Below are positions 1 through 8,620 of a stretch of 20,330 bases of DNA, in pieces. A model generated the notes under the pieces. It saw nothing but the letters and a program-made list of their open reading frames with translations, did no database searches and was not told where the DNA came from. The stretch covers positions 1 to 20,330 of IMG/VR virus record IMGVR_UViG_3300032607_000113; one strand, written 5' to 3'. Every line of letters starts with the position of its first letter. The stretch's first letter is position 1. The stretch comes from a virus. The translations under genes and the position numbers were made by a program.

Positions 1-65
1 ACAGTGCTTGGTGCACCTGTTGGTCCTGTGTAACCTGTTGTTCCTGTGTAAACTGTTGGTCCTGT
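1..65 (-). pseudogene. in-frame collagen-repeat remnant beyond the stop
   Basis: Translating the minus strand past the TAA at 66-68 in the same frame gives more collagen triplets with no further stop: [17 protein letters not shown] and then GAPST, which matches a unit before the stop. One obligatory Gly is replaced by Val (GTT for GGT) and one usual Pro by Thr, changes not seen in the intact repeats. This looks like a former C-terminal extension that is decaying, or a place where a base error interrupted a longer gene. It runs off the left edge, so its full length is unknown. Confidence 0.7.
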
Positions 66-722
66 TTAACCAGTAGGTCCTGTAACAGTGCTTGGTGCTC
101 CAGTTGGTCCAGTAGGACCTGTTACTGTGCTTGGTGCACCAGTAGGTCCTGTTGGACCAGTAGAACCAGTTGGTCCTGTAACTGTGCTTTCTGCACCAGT
201 CGGTCCTGTTGGTCCTATTCCACCAACTTGACCTGTAGGTCCTGTTGGTCCAGTTCCACCAAGAAATCCTGCAGTACCTGATGGACCTGTTGCACCTGTT
301 GGTCCAGTTACTGACGGACCTGTCCAACCTGTAGGTCCTGTATAACCAGTTGGACCAGTAGAACCAATACCATCAACACCAGAAGGACCTGTTGCACCTG
401 TTGGACCTGGAACACCAGTTGGACCAGTAGGTCCAGTGGCTCCAGTTGAACCAACGCCATCAGCACCAGAAGGTCCTGTTGGTCCTTGTGGTCCTGAAAA
501 ACCGCGAAGTCCTGTAGGTCCTGTAACACCTGTAACACCTGTTGAACCAGTTGCTCCAGTAGGTCCTGTTGCACCTGTAGCAGAAGCATTACCTGCTGGA
601 CCTGTATAACCAGTTGGTCCAGTTGGACCTGTATAACCAGTTGGTCCGCGTAGTCCTGAAACTCCAGGAAGAAGTGAGGGGTCAATTTCAGGGTACTTAG
701 GGCTGTTTGGATTAATAGCCAT
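66..722 (-). CDS. collagen-like fibre protein, truncated by an in-frame stop
   Basis: This 218-residue protein has a short non-repetitive N-terminus (about residues 1-20, ending [10 protein letters not shown]) followed by Gly-X-Y triplets to its end, mostly of the GPT/GAT/GYT type. Such repeats form collagen triple helices and, in phages, are typical of tail or head fibres; that role is inferred. Two related longer units are visible ([12 protein letters not shown] near residue 82 and [12 protein letters not shown] near 112), and [11 protein letters not shown] recurs near the end, so the gene grew by internal duplication. The ATG overlaps the stop of the upstream connector-like gene in a TAATG junction, so translation is probably coupled. 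The stop is a TAA where neighbouring repeats have a Tyr codon, and the repeat continues in frame to the window edge. The true gene may be longer, or it may have recently lost its C-terminal trimerisation or receptor-binding part. Confidence 0.9.
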   Translation of the reverse strand: MAINPNSPKYPEIDPSLLPGVSGLRGPTGYTGPTGPTGYTGPAGNASATGATGPTGATGSTGVTGVTGPTGLRGFSGPQGPTGPSGADGVGSTGATGPTGPTGVPGPTGATGPSGVDGIGSTGPTGYTGPTGWTGPSVTGPTGATGPSGTAGFLGGTGPTGPTGQVGGIGPTGPTGAESTVTGPTGSTGPTGPTGAPSTVTGPTGPTGAPSTVTGPTG

Positions 723-1780
723 TATGTAGTCACCTCACGCACTGTAAATAGTTTGCCAGCCTTGTATGTTTCAATGTGTCCGTCCGAGTCATAAACAAAC
801 TGAACATCCCAATACATACGCTGTGCAAGTCTTTTTGTTTGGTCATACGTCAAACTTAAAGTAATAGTATGACTGGTTGTTGAACCTACCGCAGTAGAAA
901 CTGTTACCGTAAATGGCATGTGGCTTTGTAAGACTCCTGCTTTCCAGCGAACATTTGCAACGACACCTTTAGTCGTGAGGTCACCGACATACGGCAAGGA
1001 GTAGGTGAAAGCCACATCTTGGTAAGCGGTGAGTTCCACAGAGTCATAAGGGTGTTCTGAGGGTTTGTCTGCGTATGTTGGTCGTGGGAGTTCAATTCGT
1101 TCTGGATATGAGTAATCGTCAACCTCCTGTGGTCGGTATACGGGTATGTAGTGGTTTGTTGTTTTAGAGATACGTCGAAGAGTAAATACTTCAATTCCAT
1201 ACATACCAATACCAAGTAGTACGCAGAGTTCACGGTACTGTTCTTTACGTGCATTGAGCATGTCCATTAATTGGCGATAACGCTCTGCACGAGGAATCAT
1301 TACACCATCGGGGGCAGAAATATTAATATCAAATGAAGCATCAGTAGCAAGTGTGTAAAGAGCGTGTGTTGTCGCTAAAATGGCTACTGGGTAAGTCTCA
1401 ACTGGTGGTAGGTTAGTAATTGTTTGGCTTCTACCTAGTGAATCAGTACGGTTATTTGAGTGCTGTAAAAAAGCAGCATCAACAAACTGGTGAATTTCTG
1501 GTGTTGTGAAATAGCGGAAGTAATCTCCAGAAACAAGAATTTGAACACCGTCTAAAGGAACAGTGTTACTAACTAAAACGCCTGTTGCTTCTTCTATAGA
1601 ACATGTGGATGAGACATCTACTCCGTCAAAACTTACATACAGAGTGTCTGCATTTACAGGAGCGTAATGAAGGGTAAACCTGTTTGTAGTTCCATCAGCC
1701 ACAAATTGCATGACGAAGGACTTAGATATGTCACCAAGTTCTGACCGAACTAAATCAGTTAGATTGGCTACTGTGGTCAC
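722..1780 (-). CDS. virion structural protein, probable connector with C-terminal Ig-like domain
   Basis: The 352-residue product has three visible parts. Residues 20-100 look like a beta-sandwich (hydrophobic-alternating strands around [10 protein letters not shown]). Residues 130-200 are mainly helical ([19 protein letters not shown], then [12 protein letters not shown]). The C-terminus, about 255-352, resembles the BppU-type Ig domain of phage baseplate or fibre proteins ([12 protein letters not shown], then [11 protein letters not shown]). Its place after the capsid gene and before the fibre gene suggests a head-tail connector or a fibre-attachment protein. The start is GTG, chosen because GGAGG lies four bases upstream and no better start exists. 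It ends in a one-base overlap with the fibre gene. The family is not firmly recognised; the structural role rests on position and the C-terminal pattern. Confidence 0.65.
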   Translation of the reverse strand: MTTVANLTDLVRSELGDISKSFVMQFVADGTTNRFTLHYAPVNADTLYVSFDGVDVSSTCSIEEATGVLVSNTVPLDGVQILVSGDYFRYFTTPEIHQFVDAAFLQHSNNRTDSLGRSQTITNLPPVETYPVAILATTHALYTLATDASFDINISAPDGVMIPRAERYRQLMDMLNARKEQYRELCVLLGIGMYGIEVFTLRRISKTTNHYIPVYRPQEVDDYSYPERIELPRPTYADKPSEHPYDSVELTAYQDVAFTYSLPYVGDLTTKGVVANVRWKAGVLQSHMPFTVTVSTAVGSTTSHTITLSLTYDQTKRLAQRMYWDVQFVYDSDGHIETYKAGKLFTVREVTT

Positions 1781-1852
1781 TTATCCTCCATGCTAAAAGT
1801 CTTTGTGCTAATACTCGCAAACTAAATGAATTTAGTACGCACAAAAGGGGTA

Positions 1853-1888
1853 CGTCCCTCTGGGAGGAGGGCGAAAACCAGAGGGACG
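1853..1888 (-). terminator. stem-loop, possible weak terminator
   Basis: There is a perfect 11-bp inverted repeat, CGTCCCTCTGG at 1853-1863 and its complement at 1878-1888, with a 14-base loop. It lies just after the stop of the 123-residue gene and before the connector gene. No uninterrupted T-run follows on the minus strand (TACCCCTTTT), so it may instead be an RNA-processing or stabilising hairpin. Confidence 0.45.
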
Positions 1889-1906
1889 AACCGACTTATT
1901 GACGAC

Positions 1907-2278
1907 TTAGTTTGGTCGCCAAATGTAACCTAGATTTTCCAAGTAAGAAGCAAGTTCACGAGGTACTGAGTACTTAACTCCTGCTTTAAAAGAGTATACG
2001 TTTCCTACTCCGAACGTCATTTCTTCAATATCAGTAATTGTACGAATAATTACCTTATCGTTTGAAAGTGATACGCCTACTTCTTGGATTTCATCTAGAA
2101 CAAGTGGTTGGTCTGGCTTCTTTGGGTCGAATACATCTCGCTCCAAAGACTCTGTTTCTAACTGGTTAGCGATTGAGATTTCTTCTTTACGCTTACGGAG
2201 TTCTTCCGCATTAGCCTTTTGTGCTTTTTCCTTTGCAACGCCTGTTGCGTCTAAAGGACTTGTTGGTGTGTTTGCCAC
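1907..2278 (-). CDS. small phage head-region protein of unknown function
   Basis: The 123-residue protein begins with a charged helical stretch (about 12-45, rich in Lys/Glu/Ala) and ends in a compact beta-rich domain containing VYSFKAGVKYSVP and SYLENLGYIW. That ending recalls small proteins encoded next to capsid genes in actinophages, where a basic 'FKAG..Y.VP...A..L...G' pattern recurs; I cannot name a family. GTG is taken as the start because AAGGAG lies about ten bases upstream. The gene stands alone between two strong hairpins, directly downstream of the capsid terminator, so it may be read at a lower level than the capsid gene. A head-completion or decoration role is possible but not shown. 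Confidence 0.7.
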   Translation of the reverse strand: MANTPTSPLDATGVAKEKAQKANAEELRKRKEEISIANQLETESLERDVFDPKKPDQPLVLDEIQEVGVSLSNDKVIIRTITDIEEMTFGVGNVYSFKAGVKYSVPRELASYLENLGYIWRPN

Positions 2279-2318
2279 GATGTTTATTCTCCTTGTGTTT
2301 AGGTTAACTTTAAAAAAT

Positions 2319-2357
2319 GTAAAGGGGCCTCAAAGAAGGGGTATGAGGCCCCTTTAC
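2319..2357 (-). terminator. strong intrinsic terminator after the capsid gene
   Basis: The repeat GTAAAGGGGCCTCA at 2319-2332 pairs perfectly over 14 bases with 2344-2357, with an 11-base loop. On the minus strand the stem is followed at once by ATTTTTTAAA. It begins nine bases after the capsid stop codon. This is a textbook Rho-independent terminator and would cap the abundant capsid transcript. Confidence 0.9.
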
Positions 2358-2365
2358 AGGTACTA

Positions 2366-3499
2366 CTAGTTTGTGTAGACCTTGCAAATTGCCTGGTCTG
2401 TGATTACGCCAAGACCCCAAATTGCGTACCATGCAAGAGCGTGTTCACGACCGAAGTCAAGAACTCCACCATCACGTAGTTCAACTGGGAGTGAGATTGC
2501 GTGACCAAATGCGTTGTCACCAATCATGATTGATTCGTAAACTTCAGCAGCGTTTCCTGTTGCTGATGTTAGGTAACCTGCTTCTGCTGTGTAAGAAGCA
2601 GACTCTGGGTTTCCACCTGAACCTGGGGCGGTGTTAGCCTTTACAGGAACAACACCCTGGTCTGCTGGAGCACCAGCAAAACTTGATGTGGTGTATGAAG
2701 CGTTAACTGCCAACTTCTTAACCTGTGTTGTTTCGATGAATACTACGTCGTATAGACGACCGATTTCACCTAGCATGAAGTTTCCTGGAGCAGCGTACTT
2801 TGTAACTTCGATGAACTCTGGGTTCGAACGAATGTCACGTGACTGCTTAGGATGGATGAACTGAACGTATGTCTCACCTAAGCGAGGGATGTTCTTTGAT
2901 GCAAGTGTTAGTGCTGCATCCTTGATAGAGCCAGGTGTCAACTTGTGGTTTCCATCTAGGTCTGAAATTGCTGTTCCAGCAGTTCCTTCAGCGTATGTGT
3001 TGAAGGTTGTTGAGGCTGATAGACCTGAACGGTCATAACCAAATACTGCAGATGTTGCAGCACTTAGTGTGTTGCGAGCCTGTAGGTCTAGGTACTGTGC
3101 CATGTGGCGACCTAGAAGACGGGAAGCAGAAGCCATAACGTCATCGAATGATGCGTTAAGAAGTAGTTCAGAAACTGCTACTGCGTAGCCGTGCTCTGCA
3201 ACTGTAATTGCAATCTGCTCTGCTGTTAGAGCGTTTGTTGTAAGACGTACACCTTCTGTAAGTGGTGCTGGGTCTACAGCAAAGTTCTTGTAACGAAGGA
3301 AGTTCACACGAAGACCTGGTGCTACACCAAGTTCAGTCTTCTTAACTGCGAATTGTTCGAAACGAAGAATTGGCATTGCCTGGAACAAAATCTCTTTTGA
3401 CCAGATGGTTTGAATTGCATTGTTAAGCGTTGTGTTAGTACCGCTATACGCGGTAGGTGCTGCAGCCAACTGGCTGGAGCCTGTAATCGCTGATGCCAT
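2366..3499 (-). CDS. major capsid protein, N4-gp56-like HK97 fold
   Basis: The 377-residue product matches the N4-gp56 family of major capsid proteins: an N-terminal segment with WSKEILFQAMPILRFEQF (about 33-50), a basic stretch followed by the APLTEG loop (about 78-83), a helical region with GRHMAQYLDLQARNTL (about 129-144), and a C-terminal region with ESIMIGDNAFG. The length is usual for this family and no fusion or break is visible. AAAGG lies about eleven bases before the ATG. It sits just after the scaffold-like gene and before a strong terminator, the expected place for the most highly expressed late gene. The protein forms the icosahedral shell. The family assignment comes from remembered motif patterns rather than an alignment. 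Confidence 0.9.
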   Translation of the reverse strand: MASAITGSSQLAAAPTAYSGTNTTLNNAIQTIWSKEILFQAMPILRFEQFAVKKTELGVAPGLRVNFLRYKNFAVDPAPLTEGVRLTTNALTAEQIAITVAEHGYAVAVSELLLNASFDDVMASASRLLGRHMAQYLDLQARNTLSAATSAVFGYDRSGLSASTTFNTYAEGTAGTAISDLDGNHKLTPGSIKDAALTLASKNIPRLGETYVQFIHPKQSRDIRSNPEFIEVTKYAAPGNFMLGEIGRLYDVVFIETTQVKKLAVNASYTTSSFAGAPADQGVVPVKANTAPGSGGNPESASYTAEAGYLTSATGNAAEVYESIMIGDNAFGHAISLPVELRDGGVLDFGREHALAWYAIWGLGVITDQAICKVYTN

Positions 3500-3544
3500 T
3501 TATGGCACAACCTTTCTATAGTTGTTGTTGTTAGGTTAATTAAA

Positions 3545-4300
3545 TTACCCGAACAGTCCTCGCCCACGATTACCTGCTGCTTCGCCAAGTAATTTGGCTC
3601 TTTGCTTCGCATAATCCGCCAATGACATATCCCGAATTGCTTCGGGTGAGTACGAACGTTGTTCCGAGTCGTTATCGAGAGGTCCTGATGCTGGAGCAGT
3701 TATACGTGCTCCCGCCATTTCTCTACGTGCACTGGTCATAGCCTGTGCTGCAGAGTCGAGAATACGAACAGACTTGTCTTTCAGATTAGCAATGCTCTGT
3801 TCAATCTCATCGCTATTGTTTCCTTCAATCAAATCAATGAGTTCAGGAATGATGTTATCTCGTTCCTGTTCAAGGCGTTGTTGACGGTAGTTATTTAGTT
3901 CTTGAAAATTGCGTTCTTGGTCAAGTAGTGCAAATGCACGTTCTCTTTCAAGACGCTCTGCGTCTAGTTGAGACTGAAATTCTTTTTCCTTCTTTTCCAA
4001 GAGGGAACGAACATCCATCTCATCTTCCAATTTTTTCTGTTCTTCTAAAACAGACTGTTGACGAGAACGGTCTTCTTCCGCTGCACGGTCATCACGCTCC
4101 TTCTTCAGGTTTGCAAGTTCGTCTTTCAACTTTTCAAGTTGTGGATATAACTTCGCCTTCTCTTGTTCACGAGCACGAACAATGTCGTCTTGTGAAAACC
4201 CAAGAGTGTTAGGCACAGTCTCCTCTAAACTTACAGATTCCATGATGGGAGCAGCAACAATTGGAGTTGCTACATCAACGTTTACTTCAGTGTTTTCCAT
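3545..4300 (-). CDS. scaffold-like coiled-coil protein
   Basis: The 251-residue product has an acidic N-terminus (residues 1-38) followed by a long charged coiled coil (about 40-155) dense in Glu, Lys, Arg, Leu and Gln, for example YPQLEKLKDELANLKKERDD. The C-terminal part ends in a Gly/Arg-rich tail (RGRGLFG). Composition, length and position between portal and capsid genes are typical of an internal capsid scaffold that guides shell assembly and is then removed. No protease motif is visible. The start codon lies inside a small palindrome and its ribosome site is weak: AAAGGA is about 20 bases upstream. Control of scaffold dose by RNA structure is therefore conceivable. Confidence 0.8.
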   Translation of the reverse strand: MENTEVNVDVATPIVAAPIMESVSLEETVPNTLGFSQDDIVRAREQEKAKLYPQLEKLKDELANLKKERDDRAAEEDRSRQQSVLEEQKKLEDEMDVRSLLEKKEKEFQSQLDAERLERERAFALLDQERNFQELNNYRQQRLEQERDNIIPELIDLIEGNNSDEIEQSIANLKDKSVRILDSAAQAMTSARREMAGARITAPASGPLDNDSEQRSYSPEAIRDMSLADYAKQRAKLLGEAAGNRGRGLFG

Positions 4301-4426
4301 AGTGATTCACTATTCCGTTTCCTTTATCATTGTCCGAATACAGGTTTCCCTGTGTGTCCCGCTTTTAAAAGCCAATTTCACACGGTTTTAAGGTGTTTGT
4401 CTGGCTAAATCAGATATTTAATCTGA
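4300..4426 (-). other. palindrome-rich leader between portal and scaffold genes
   Basis: Four short inverted repeats crowd this 130-base spacer. TAGTGA-T-TCACTA at 4300-4312 overlaps the scaffold start codon. ACAGG and CCTGT at 4340-4353 enclose GAAA on the minus strand, a GNRA-type tetraloop. GCTTTTAAAAGC at 4361-4372 is a perfect palindrome. TCAGAT and ATCTGA at 4410-4426 follow the portal stop and precede TTT, so this one may be a weak terminator. I find no convincing promoter hexamer pair. Confidence 0.5.
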
Positions 4427-4430
4427 AATT

Positions 4431-6170
4431 TTAGGTGTCTCTATCAACGGCTCTTCTTTGCGGAATTTTAGTTCCGTAAGCCTCTGTTACTAAACGAGTA
4501 CGTAGTTCTGACTCCTGCATGTTTGCAGCCATTGCACCCTCTTGATTTGCAGGGTTTTCAATGTTTTCTGGAGTTGGAGCACCATCAACCTGGTCTCCCA
4601 TTACATCTCCATCACCAAGTACGGTTGGTTGTAGAGGTATAGCACCTTCGCCACCAGGACCTGGAATCATGCCTGTTAAGTCTTGAATCTCTTTCTGAAT
4701 CTGTGTCTTTAATAAAGTCATGGCTCCGTCAGACAGAGCATCGTCACGAAGTTCTGAACGAATCTCCTGCAACTTCTCCTCTGGGAACTCTTCGCCAAGT
4801 TGACGCAAAGCACCTTCTTTAGACTCAAGTCCCATACCAAGTTTAGTTTGAATTTCGTTAAGAACAATGAGTTTATCTAAAGGCAACGGTGATGGGAACT
4901 GAACATGGTTTTGATAAGTCAGTGGGTCATTAATATCCAGTTTAACTAGTTGTTCTGGCTTAATAGGACCATCTTCATCAGGATTGTAAACAAAAGTCTC
5001 TGGCTCTTTTACTGCTAGGTTCAGAAGAATTAGTTCATTGATTTTCTCTATCCCGATACCGTATTGAGCAACCTTTTGTGAATAGCGATTCATCAATGGC
5101 TGATACTGAATAGAAAGAGCAACACCTGATGTGTTGGAGATTGCTTGAACTTGTCCCAATGCGGTTTCTGGAATGTTCATCATTTCGTGCATAGAACGCT
5201 TTAGAAGTTCTAGGTACTTAAGTGCTCCTTCAATACCAGAGGCTCCGCCTTCAAGGTTAAACACTTGAGCGTCTTTAGGTAAGCCTCCCCATACTTTCTT
5301 TGCACCTTTTTCTAAGTTAGATGCTTTAGCACCAACAATGACTGTCACAGGAGAAGCGTGATAGTTAATGATGTCTGCTACGTCTGTGGAAATTTCATTG
5401 TATGCACGGTTAATAGTGATGATGTCGTGACAATCTGCAAGACCCCAAGGAGAACCAGCAACAGGAACATTTGCAATATGTACGATTGGAATAGTGCCCA
5501 GAGGATTAGGGCGAGAGTCAATTAATTCATCGTTAATGTATTCTTCAATGATGTCGTCAGTAAGAATCTCTGTGTATGTAAAGACTTGTCGAGTACCTTC
5601 TAAAGAAGTTCCCCAAAAACGATACTTCTGTTTAAATCTAAGTAAGCGGTTTCTATCGTGTGGGTGAAACTCAGGAAATGCAAAAGCAGAGTTCATAGGC
5701 AAAATGCGAACACGACCTGGATGAATACGACCAATAGCGTCGGTCCATGCTTCTTCGTAAGCGACCTTTACAAAACAATCGCCAGTAATTCCACCTTGCT
5801 GTGCCATCTCAAGTAGCACACGCATTTTGTCATTATCTACTTCCCAAACACGTTGTAGACGGTCTGGAATGATTGCTTCCGTTGCTTTGGGAGAACGGAA
5901 GTAAATCCCCTTACCAAATGTAAATCGTGCTAAGTAATCATTGAATGCTCTGTAATAGTTAACTGCAATTTGTGCTTCGCCTGATTCGCGACGATAACCC
6001 CAATGGTGACCAAGATACATTGCCCAGTTAAGTGAGTAACGATTTAATCGTGGACCATGTACTTCAAATTCTTCATCTGCTAATTCAACAAGTCCTAAAG
6101 GAGAAATAGAGATGGTTAAGTCAGATGACGCAGCCCTATAACTAGGAGGCGAGAAATCTACAAAACTCAT
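4431..6170 (-). CDS. portal protein
   Basis: The 579-residue protein resembles SPP1 gp6-type portals, the dodecameric ring at one capsid vertex through which DNA enters and leaves. Visible hallmarks are the early YYRAFNDYLARFTFGKGIYF stretch, the wing-like segment with GDCFVKVAYEE and RVRILPMNSAFAFPEF, a middle region with PIVHIANVPVAGSPWGLADC, a helical stem with EMMNIPETALGQV and SGVALSIQYQPLMNRY, and an acidic, Gly/Pro-rich C-terminal tail from about residue 480. The length fits the family. It lies upstream of the scaffold and capsid genes in transcript order. The start follows an AGGG a few bases upstream. The C-terminal tail ends with a basic segment that may face the tail connector. Confidence 0.92.
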   Translation of the reverse strand: MSFVDFSPPSYRAASSDLTISISPLGLVELADEEFEVHGPRLNRYSLNWAMYLGHHWGYRRESGEAQIAVNYYRAFNDYLARFTFGKGIYFRSPKATEAIIPDRLQRVWEVDNDKMRVLLEMAQQGGITGDCFVKVAYEEAWTDAIGRIHPGRVRILPMNSAFAFPEFHPHDRNRLLRFKQKYRFWGTSLEGTRQVFTYTEILTDDIIEEYINDELIDSRPNPLGTIPIVHIANVPVAGSPWGLADCHDIITINRAYNEISTDVADIINYHASPVTVIVGAKASNLEKGAKKVWGGLPKDAQVFNLEGGASGIEGALKYLELLKRSMHEMMNIPETALGQVQAISNTSGVALSIQYQPLMNRYSQKVAQYGIGIEKINELILLNLAVKEPETFVYNPDEDGPIKPEQLVKLDINDPLTYQNHVQFPSPLPLDKLIVLNEIQTKLGMGLESKEGALRQLGEEFPEEKLQEIRSELRDDALSDGAMTLLKTQIQKEIQDLTGMIPGPGGEGAIPLQPTVLGDGDVMGDQVDGAPTPENIENPANQEGAMAANMQESELRTRLVTEAYGTKIPQRRAVDRDT

Positions 6171-6182
6171 GTATTTACCCTA

Positions 6183-6446
6183 CTACTTCTTACGCTTGTC
6201 TTTGGCTTTTTTAACAGGTTTTTTTGCGTTTTCTGTTTTTTCTTTACGTGTCTTATTAAATTGTTTTTCCTGCAATTTTTGTCGTTGCACAACTGGGTCG
6301 TTACTATCTATAAATTTTCCACCTGATTGGACGTATCTTTCGTGCACCCAGTGACTTGCAGCAGGGTTTGGGTACGTTGAGTACTTTGCCTTTGCTTGAG
6401 CAATTACCATCGCCCATAATTTTTCATTTCCAGGTTTCTGAGCCAC
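6183..6446 (-). CDS. small basic protein, DUF5872-like
   Basis: The 87-residue product has an N-terminal conserved block containing LWAMVIAQAKAKYSTYPNP, ASHWVHERYVQSGG and an aromatic core, followed by a very basic Lys-rich tail (from about residue 55). The first block is like the small viral and phage DUF5872 family as I remember it; its function is not established. The basic tail suggests nucleic acid binding or packaging with DNA (inference). GTG is the start, with AAAGGA six bases upstream. The gene ends 13 bases before the portal start, so the two are probably cotranscribed. Confidence 0.7.
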   Translation of the reverse strand: MAQKPGNEKLWAMVIAQAKAKYSTYPNPAASHWVHERYVQSGGKFIDSNDPVVQRQKLQEKQFNKTRKEKTENAKKPVKKAKDKRKK

Positions 6447-6471
6447 TTGAATCCTTTACAGAATGCTTGTT

Positions 6472-6494
6472 CCCCCTAGGACAATCCTAGGGGG
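6472..6494 (-). other. very stable stem-loop between small genes
   Basis: CCCCCTAGGA at 6472-6481 pairs perfectly with TCCTAGGGGG at 6485-6494 around a three-base loop. It follows the stop of the 131-residue gene and precedes the DUF5872-like gene. No T-run follows in either direction, so it is more likely an mRNA processing or stabilising element, or a leaky terminator, than a full intrinsic terminator. Confidence 0.5.
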
Positions 6495-6514
6495 TTCAAG
6501 GGGTTATAACTTAA

Positions 6515-6910
6515 TTAGTCGTTTACGACAGTTGGTGAAACACGTTGTGTGCGTCCACCTGAGCGAACAGCAACTTCAACGATTTGTTCTGCGTAATCTG
6601 TGTATGAACCATGTGAGAACTCATTCAAGAATGTTGGAGCCTCTGTCCATGCTGCAGAACCTACGTGTGCACGTTCCTGCATTGTCTCCTGTGCTGACTT
6701 CTGCCATACAGGTGCATTGCGGTTTGGACGACCTGGAGCAACTGCTGAACCTTGTGCAATGCCCTTTTCAAAATCATTTGGTACATCTGTATCTGTTGCA
6801 ATACCTTCTTCAAAACGAAGTGGACCACGACGTGTTGCGTTTCCTGCTTCTTTCATTTCGTAAACATTTGTTCCTTTTTCTGGGAACATAGGGTTTGGTG
6901 CTAGTGTCAT
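6515..6910 (-). CDS. hypothetical phage protein, packaging region
   Basis: The 131-residue protein is rich in Gly, Pro, Arg and Asn and lacks membrane segments or Cys motifs. It contains GNATRRGPLRFEEG and later HGSYTDYAEQIVEVAVRSGG, which looks like a short ordered C-terminal region after a disordered front. AAGGAG lies six bases before the ATG, a strong ribosome site. It lies between the large terminase and the portal genes in transcript order. I do not recognise the family; a minor virion protein is likely from context. Confidence 0.65.
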   Translation of the reverse strand: MTLAPNPMFPEKGTNVYEMKEAGNATRRGPLRFEEGIATDTDVPNDFEKGIAQGSAVAPGRPNRNAPVWQKSAQETMQERAHVGSAAWTEAPTFLNEFSHGSYTDYAEQIVEVAVRSGGRTQRVSPTVVND

Positions 6911-6937
6911 TATGACTCCTTATAAGGTTAGTAAAGC

Positions 6938-6990
6938 GGAATGGCCTATTCCAGGTATGAGTGTGTCGGATTTTTTAAAATAAAACCCGA
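6938..6990 (-). other. two short stem-loops after the terminase gene
   Basis: The 91-base spacer between terminase and the 131-residue gene holds two imperfect hairpins. TCGG at 6966-6969 with CCGA at 6987-6990 is extended by a T-run/A-run pairing across one mismatch. GGAAT at 6938-6942 pairs with ATTCC at 6948-6952. The first could act as a weak terminator after terminase; neither is strong. Confidence 0.3.
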
Positions 6991-7001
6991 TTAACTCACT
7001 A

Positions 7002-8600
7002 CTAATTTTTACTGTAAAAAGGGCTGCTTGTAAGGACAACCTCTGGCATAACTAGGTCTTTTGTGAGGGAGCAAGCAATAGCCAAAGAGTCCACGTAGTC
7101 ATCATGGGCATACGACTCATCAGGAGCAGCCACCATAAAGTTAGGGCCTTTGTACTGAACTTCTGCATCCACCATTTGTTGATAGAAACGCTTCCAGGTT
7201 CTAAGGCGACGTGTTTTTGCATGAGCGGGATAACCAAGCATTTTTCTTTGGATAAGTGCTTGTAGGTGTTTAAATCTAGCCGATTGTTCTGTAGAACTAG
7301 ATGTTATAGGAGCAACCTCTGCTCTTGGTAATAACAACTTTAAACGTTGGGCTACAGCATCTCCAACTCCGTTAGCGTCAACACCAACAGCCAAGACATC
7401 GTAGTTAGCAAGGAAAGCCACAATTTGGTAATACTGCTCTTCCCAATCATCGCCTTGAATTTCTAACCAATTTAAAACGCGATGTTCAAAGTAACCAAAC
7501 TCATCTGGCCTATCCCAGTCAACCCACACAACAGTAACAACTGTCGAGTCTAATTTACGAGCAGGGTCAATACCAACAACAACTGGGGTCTGGTGCCATA
7601 CCTTCACAAGTTCCTGAGAGGTATCTCCTAAGTCATCCATAACTCCAGAGGTAATAAACATTCCTCGCTCAAGGAGCCACTTGCAGCAATACGACATTTG
7701 GAACTCGTCTGAGTCCTCACCAATACGGAGCATCTCTTTCTTAATAAACTTTTGATAATTGTCATTGAACTTAGATACTTCTTTATAATCCCATTGGAAG
7801 TGGTTTTGTCTTGCTGCACGTGTGGTTTGACGACGCTTGTTCAATTGTATAGCACGATAAAAATTGTTCTTACTTGTTGTTGGAGTGCCTGTTTTAACCA
7901 TAGTTCCTGCATAGTATGCAAGCATTGGAGAGATTGATTTAGACACTACAAAGTCATCTGCTTCTTGACACTCGTCAATAACAATCAAATGGAAAGACTT
8001 AGACTCAATCTTTGCACGAGGGTTAGCAGTCATCATTGTGATTGTTGAGCCAGACTTCTTAAGTTTAATCATTCGTGTAACTCCACCAATACGTGCAGCA
8101 GAATCATCAATTTCTGGGTCTCCAAGAATTTCTAATGCACGTTCAGAAGTAAGGCGAGTTACTGTACGACCAAACAAAGTTTCAGCCTGTCCTTCAGTTG
8201 GTGCAAACAATCCAACCCATAATCCATCTTTAAACTTACCAAGCAAATCAGGATACAACTTAGCAAGTCGGGGTAATAAAATCATTAACGTTGCCACTGT
8301 ATCTGCAACAGTTTCAGATTTACCTGACTGACGTGCTGCTAATGCAGTTATCTCTTCACCGTCATTAATAATTACAGACTCAATAACACGACGTGCTAAT
8401 GGCTTTTGATATGGGTGTAAATCATGACCAACAAGAACAACAAGAAAGTCCATAATTTTATCTATGAGTTTTTCAACAAACTGTTGAGAAAGTTCGTCTA
8501 AGTCATCTTCAACTTCAAGAGGTGGCTGTTCTTCATCGTCACTTGCGTAAAGTTCGGGATTAATTTCCTCAAACTTTTCATCGTCAAAATCTATATTCAT
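7002..8600 (-). CDS. terL: terminase large subunit
   Basis: The 532-residue protein is the packaging motor ATPase and nuclease. The ATPase domain shows a Walker A-type loop RQSGKS (residues 90-95) and a Walker B segment LIVIDE (205-210), followed by a coupling-type segment with TGTPTTSKNNFYR (about 238-249). The nuclease domain carries the expected acidic set: Asp345 in VVGIDPA, Asp408 in VGVDANG, and Asp500/Asp501/Asp504 in AHDDYVDSLA. The first 40 residues are an unusually acidic leader. Length and motif spacing are normal, so the gene looks intact. AAGGA precedes the ATG. No small terminase subunit is clearly recognisable; the 76-residue helical protein just upstream is only a positional candidate. 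Confidence 0.97.
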   Translation of the reverse strand: MNIDFDDEKFEEINPELYASDDEEQPPLEVEDDLDELSQQFVEKLIDKIMDFLVVLVGHDLHPYQKPLARRVIESVIINDGEEITALAARQSGKSETVADTVATLMILLPRLAKLYPDLLGKFKDGLWVGLFAPTEGQAETLFGRTVTRLTSERALEILGDPEIDDSAARIGGVTRMIKLKKSGSTITMMTANPRAKIESKSFHLIVIDECQEADDFVVSKSISPMLAYYAGTMVKTGTPTTSKNNFYRAIQLNKRRQTTRAARQNHFQWDYKEVSKFNDNYQKFIKKEMLRIGEDSDEFQMSYCCKWLLERGMFITSGVMDDLGDTSQELVKVWHQTPVVVGIDPARKLDSTVVTVVWVDWDRPDEFGYFEHRVLNWLEIQGDDWEEQYYQIVAFLANYDVLAVGVDANGVGDAVAQRLKLLLPRAEVAPITSSSTEQSARFKHLQALIQRKMLGYPAHAKTRRLRTWKRFYQQMVDAEVQYKGPNFMVAAPDESYAHDDYVDSLAIACSLTKDLVMPEVVLTSSPFYSKN

Positions 8601-8620
8601 TTAGGTCCTTAAACAGAGAA

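Noticed and set aside
308-685. Alternate minus-strand frame in the collagen-like gene (Gln/Leu/Val repeats)
   Set aside because: It is the frame-shifted shadow of the repeated GPTGxTG codons, giving an artificial QVQQ-type repeat without its own start signals.
1-722. Periodic repeats that could be a CRISPR array or a diversity-generating template
   Set aside because: The period is that of Gly-X-Y codons, spacers are absent, and no reverse transcriptase or cas gene is in the window.
6463-6891. Plus-strand frame opposite the 131-residue gene
   Set aside because: It starts inside the strong stem-loop, lacks a ribosome site and is antisense to a gene with AAGGAG and correct spacing.
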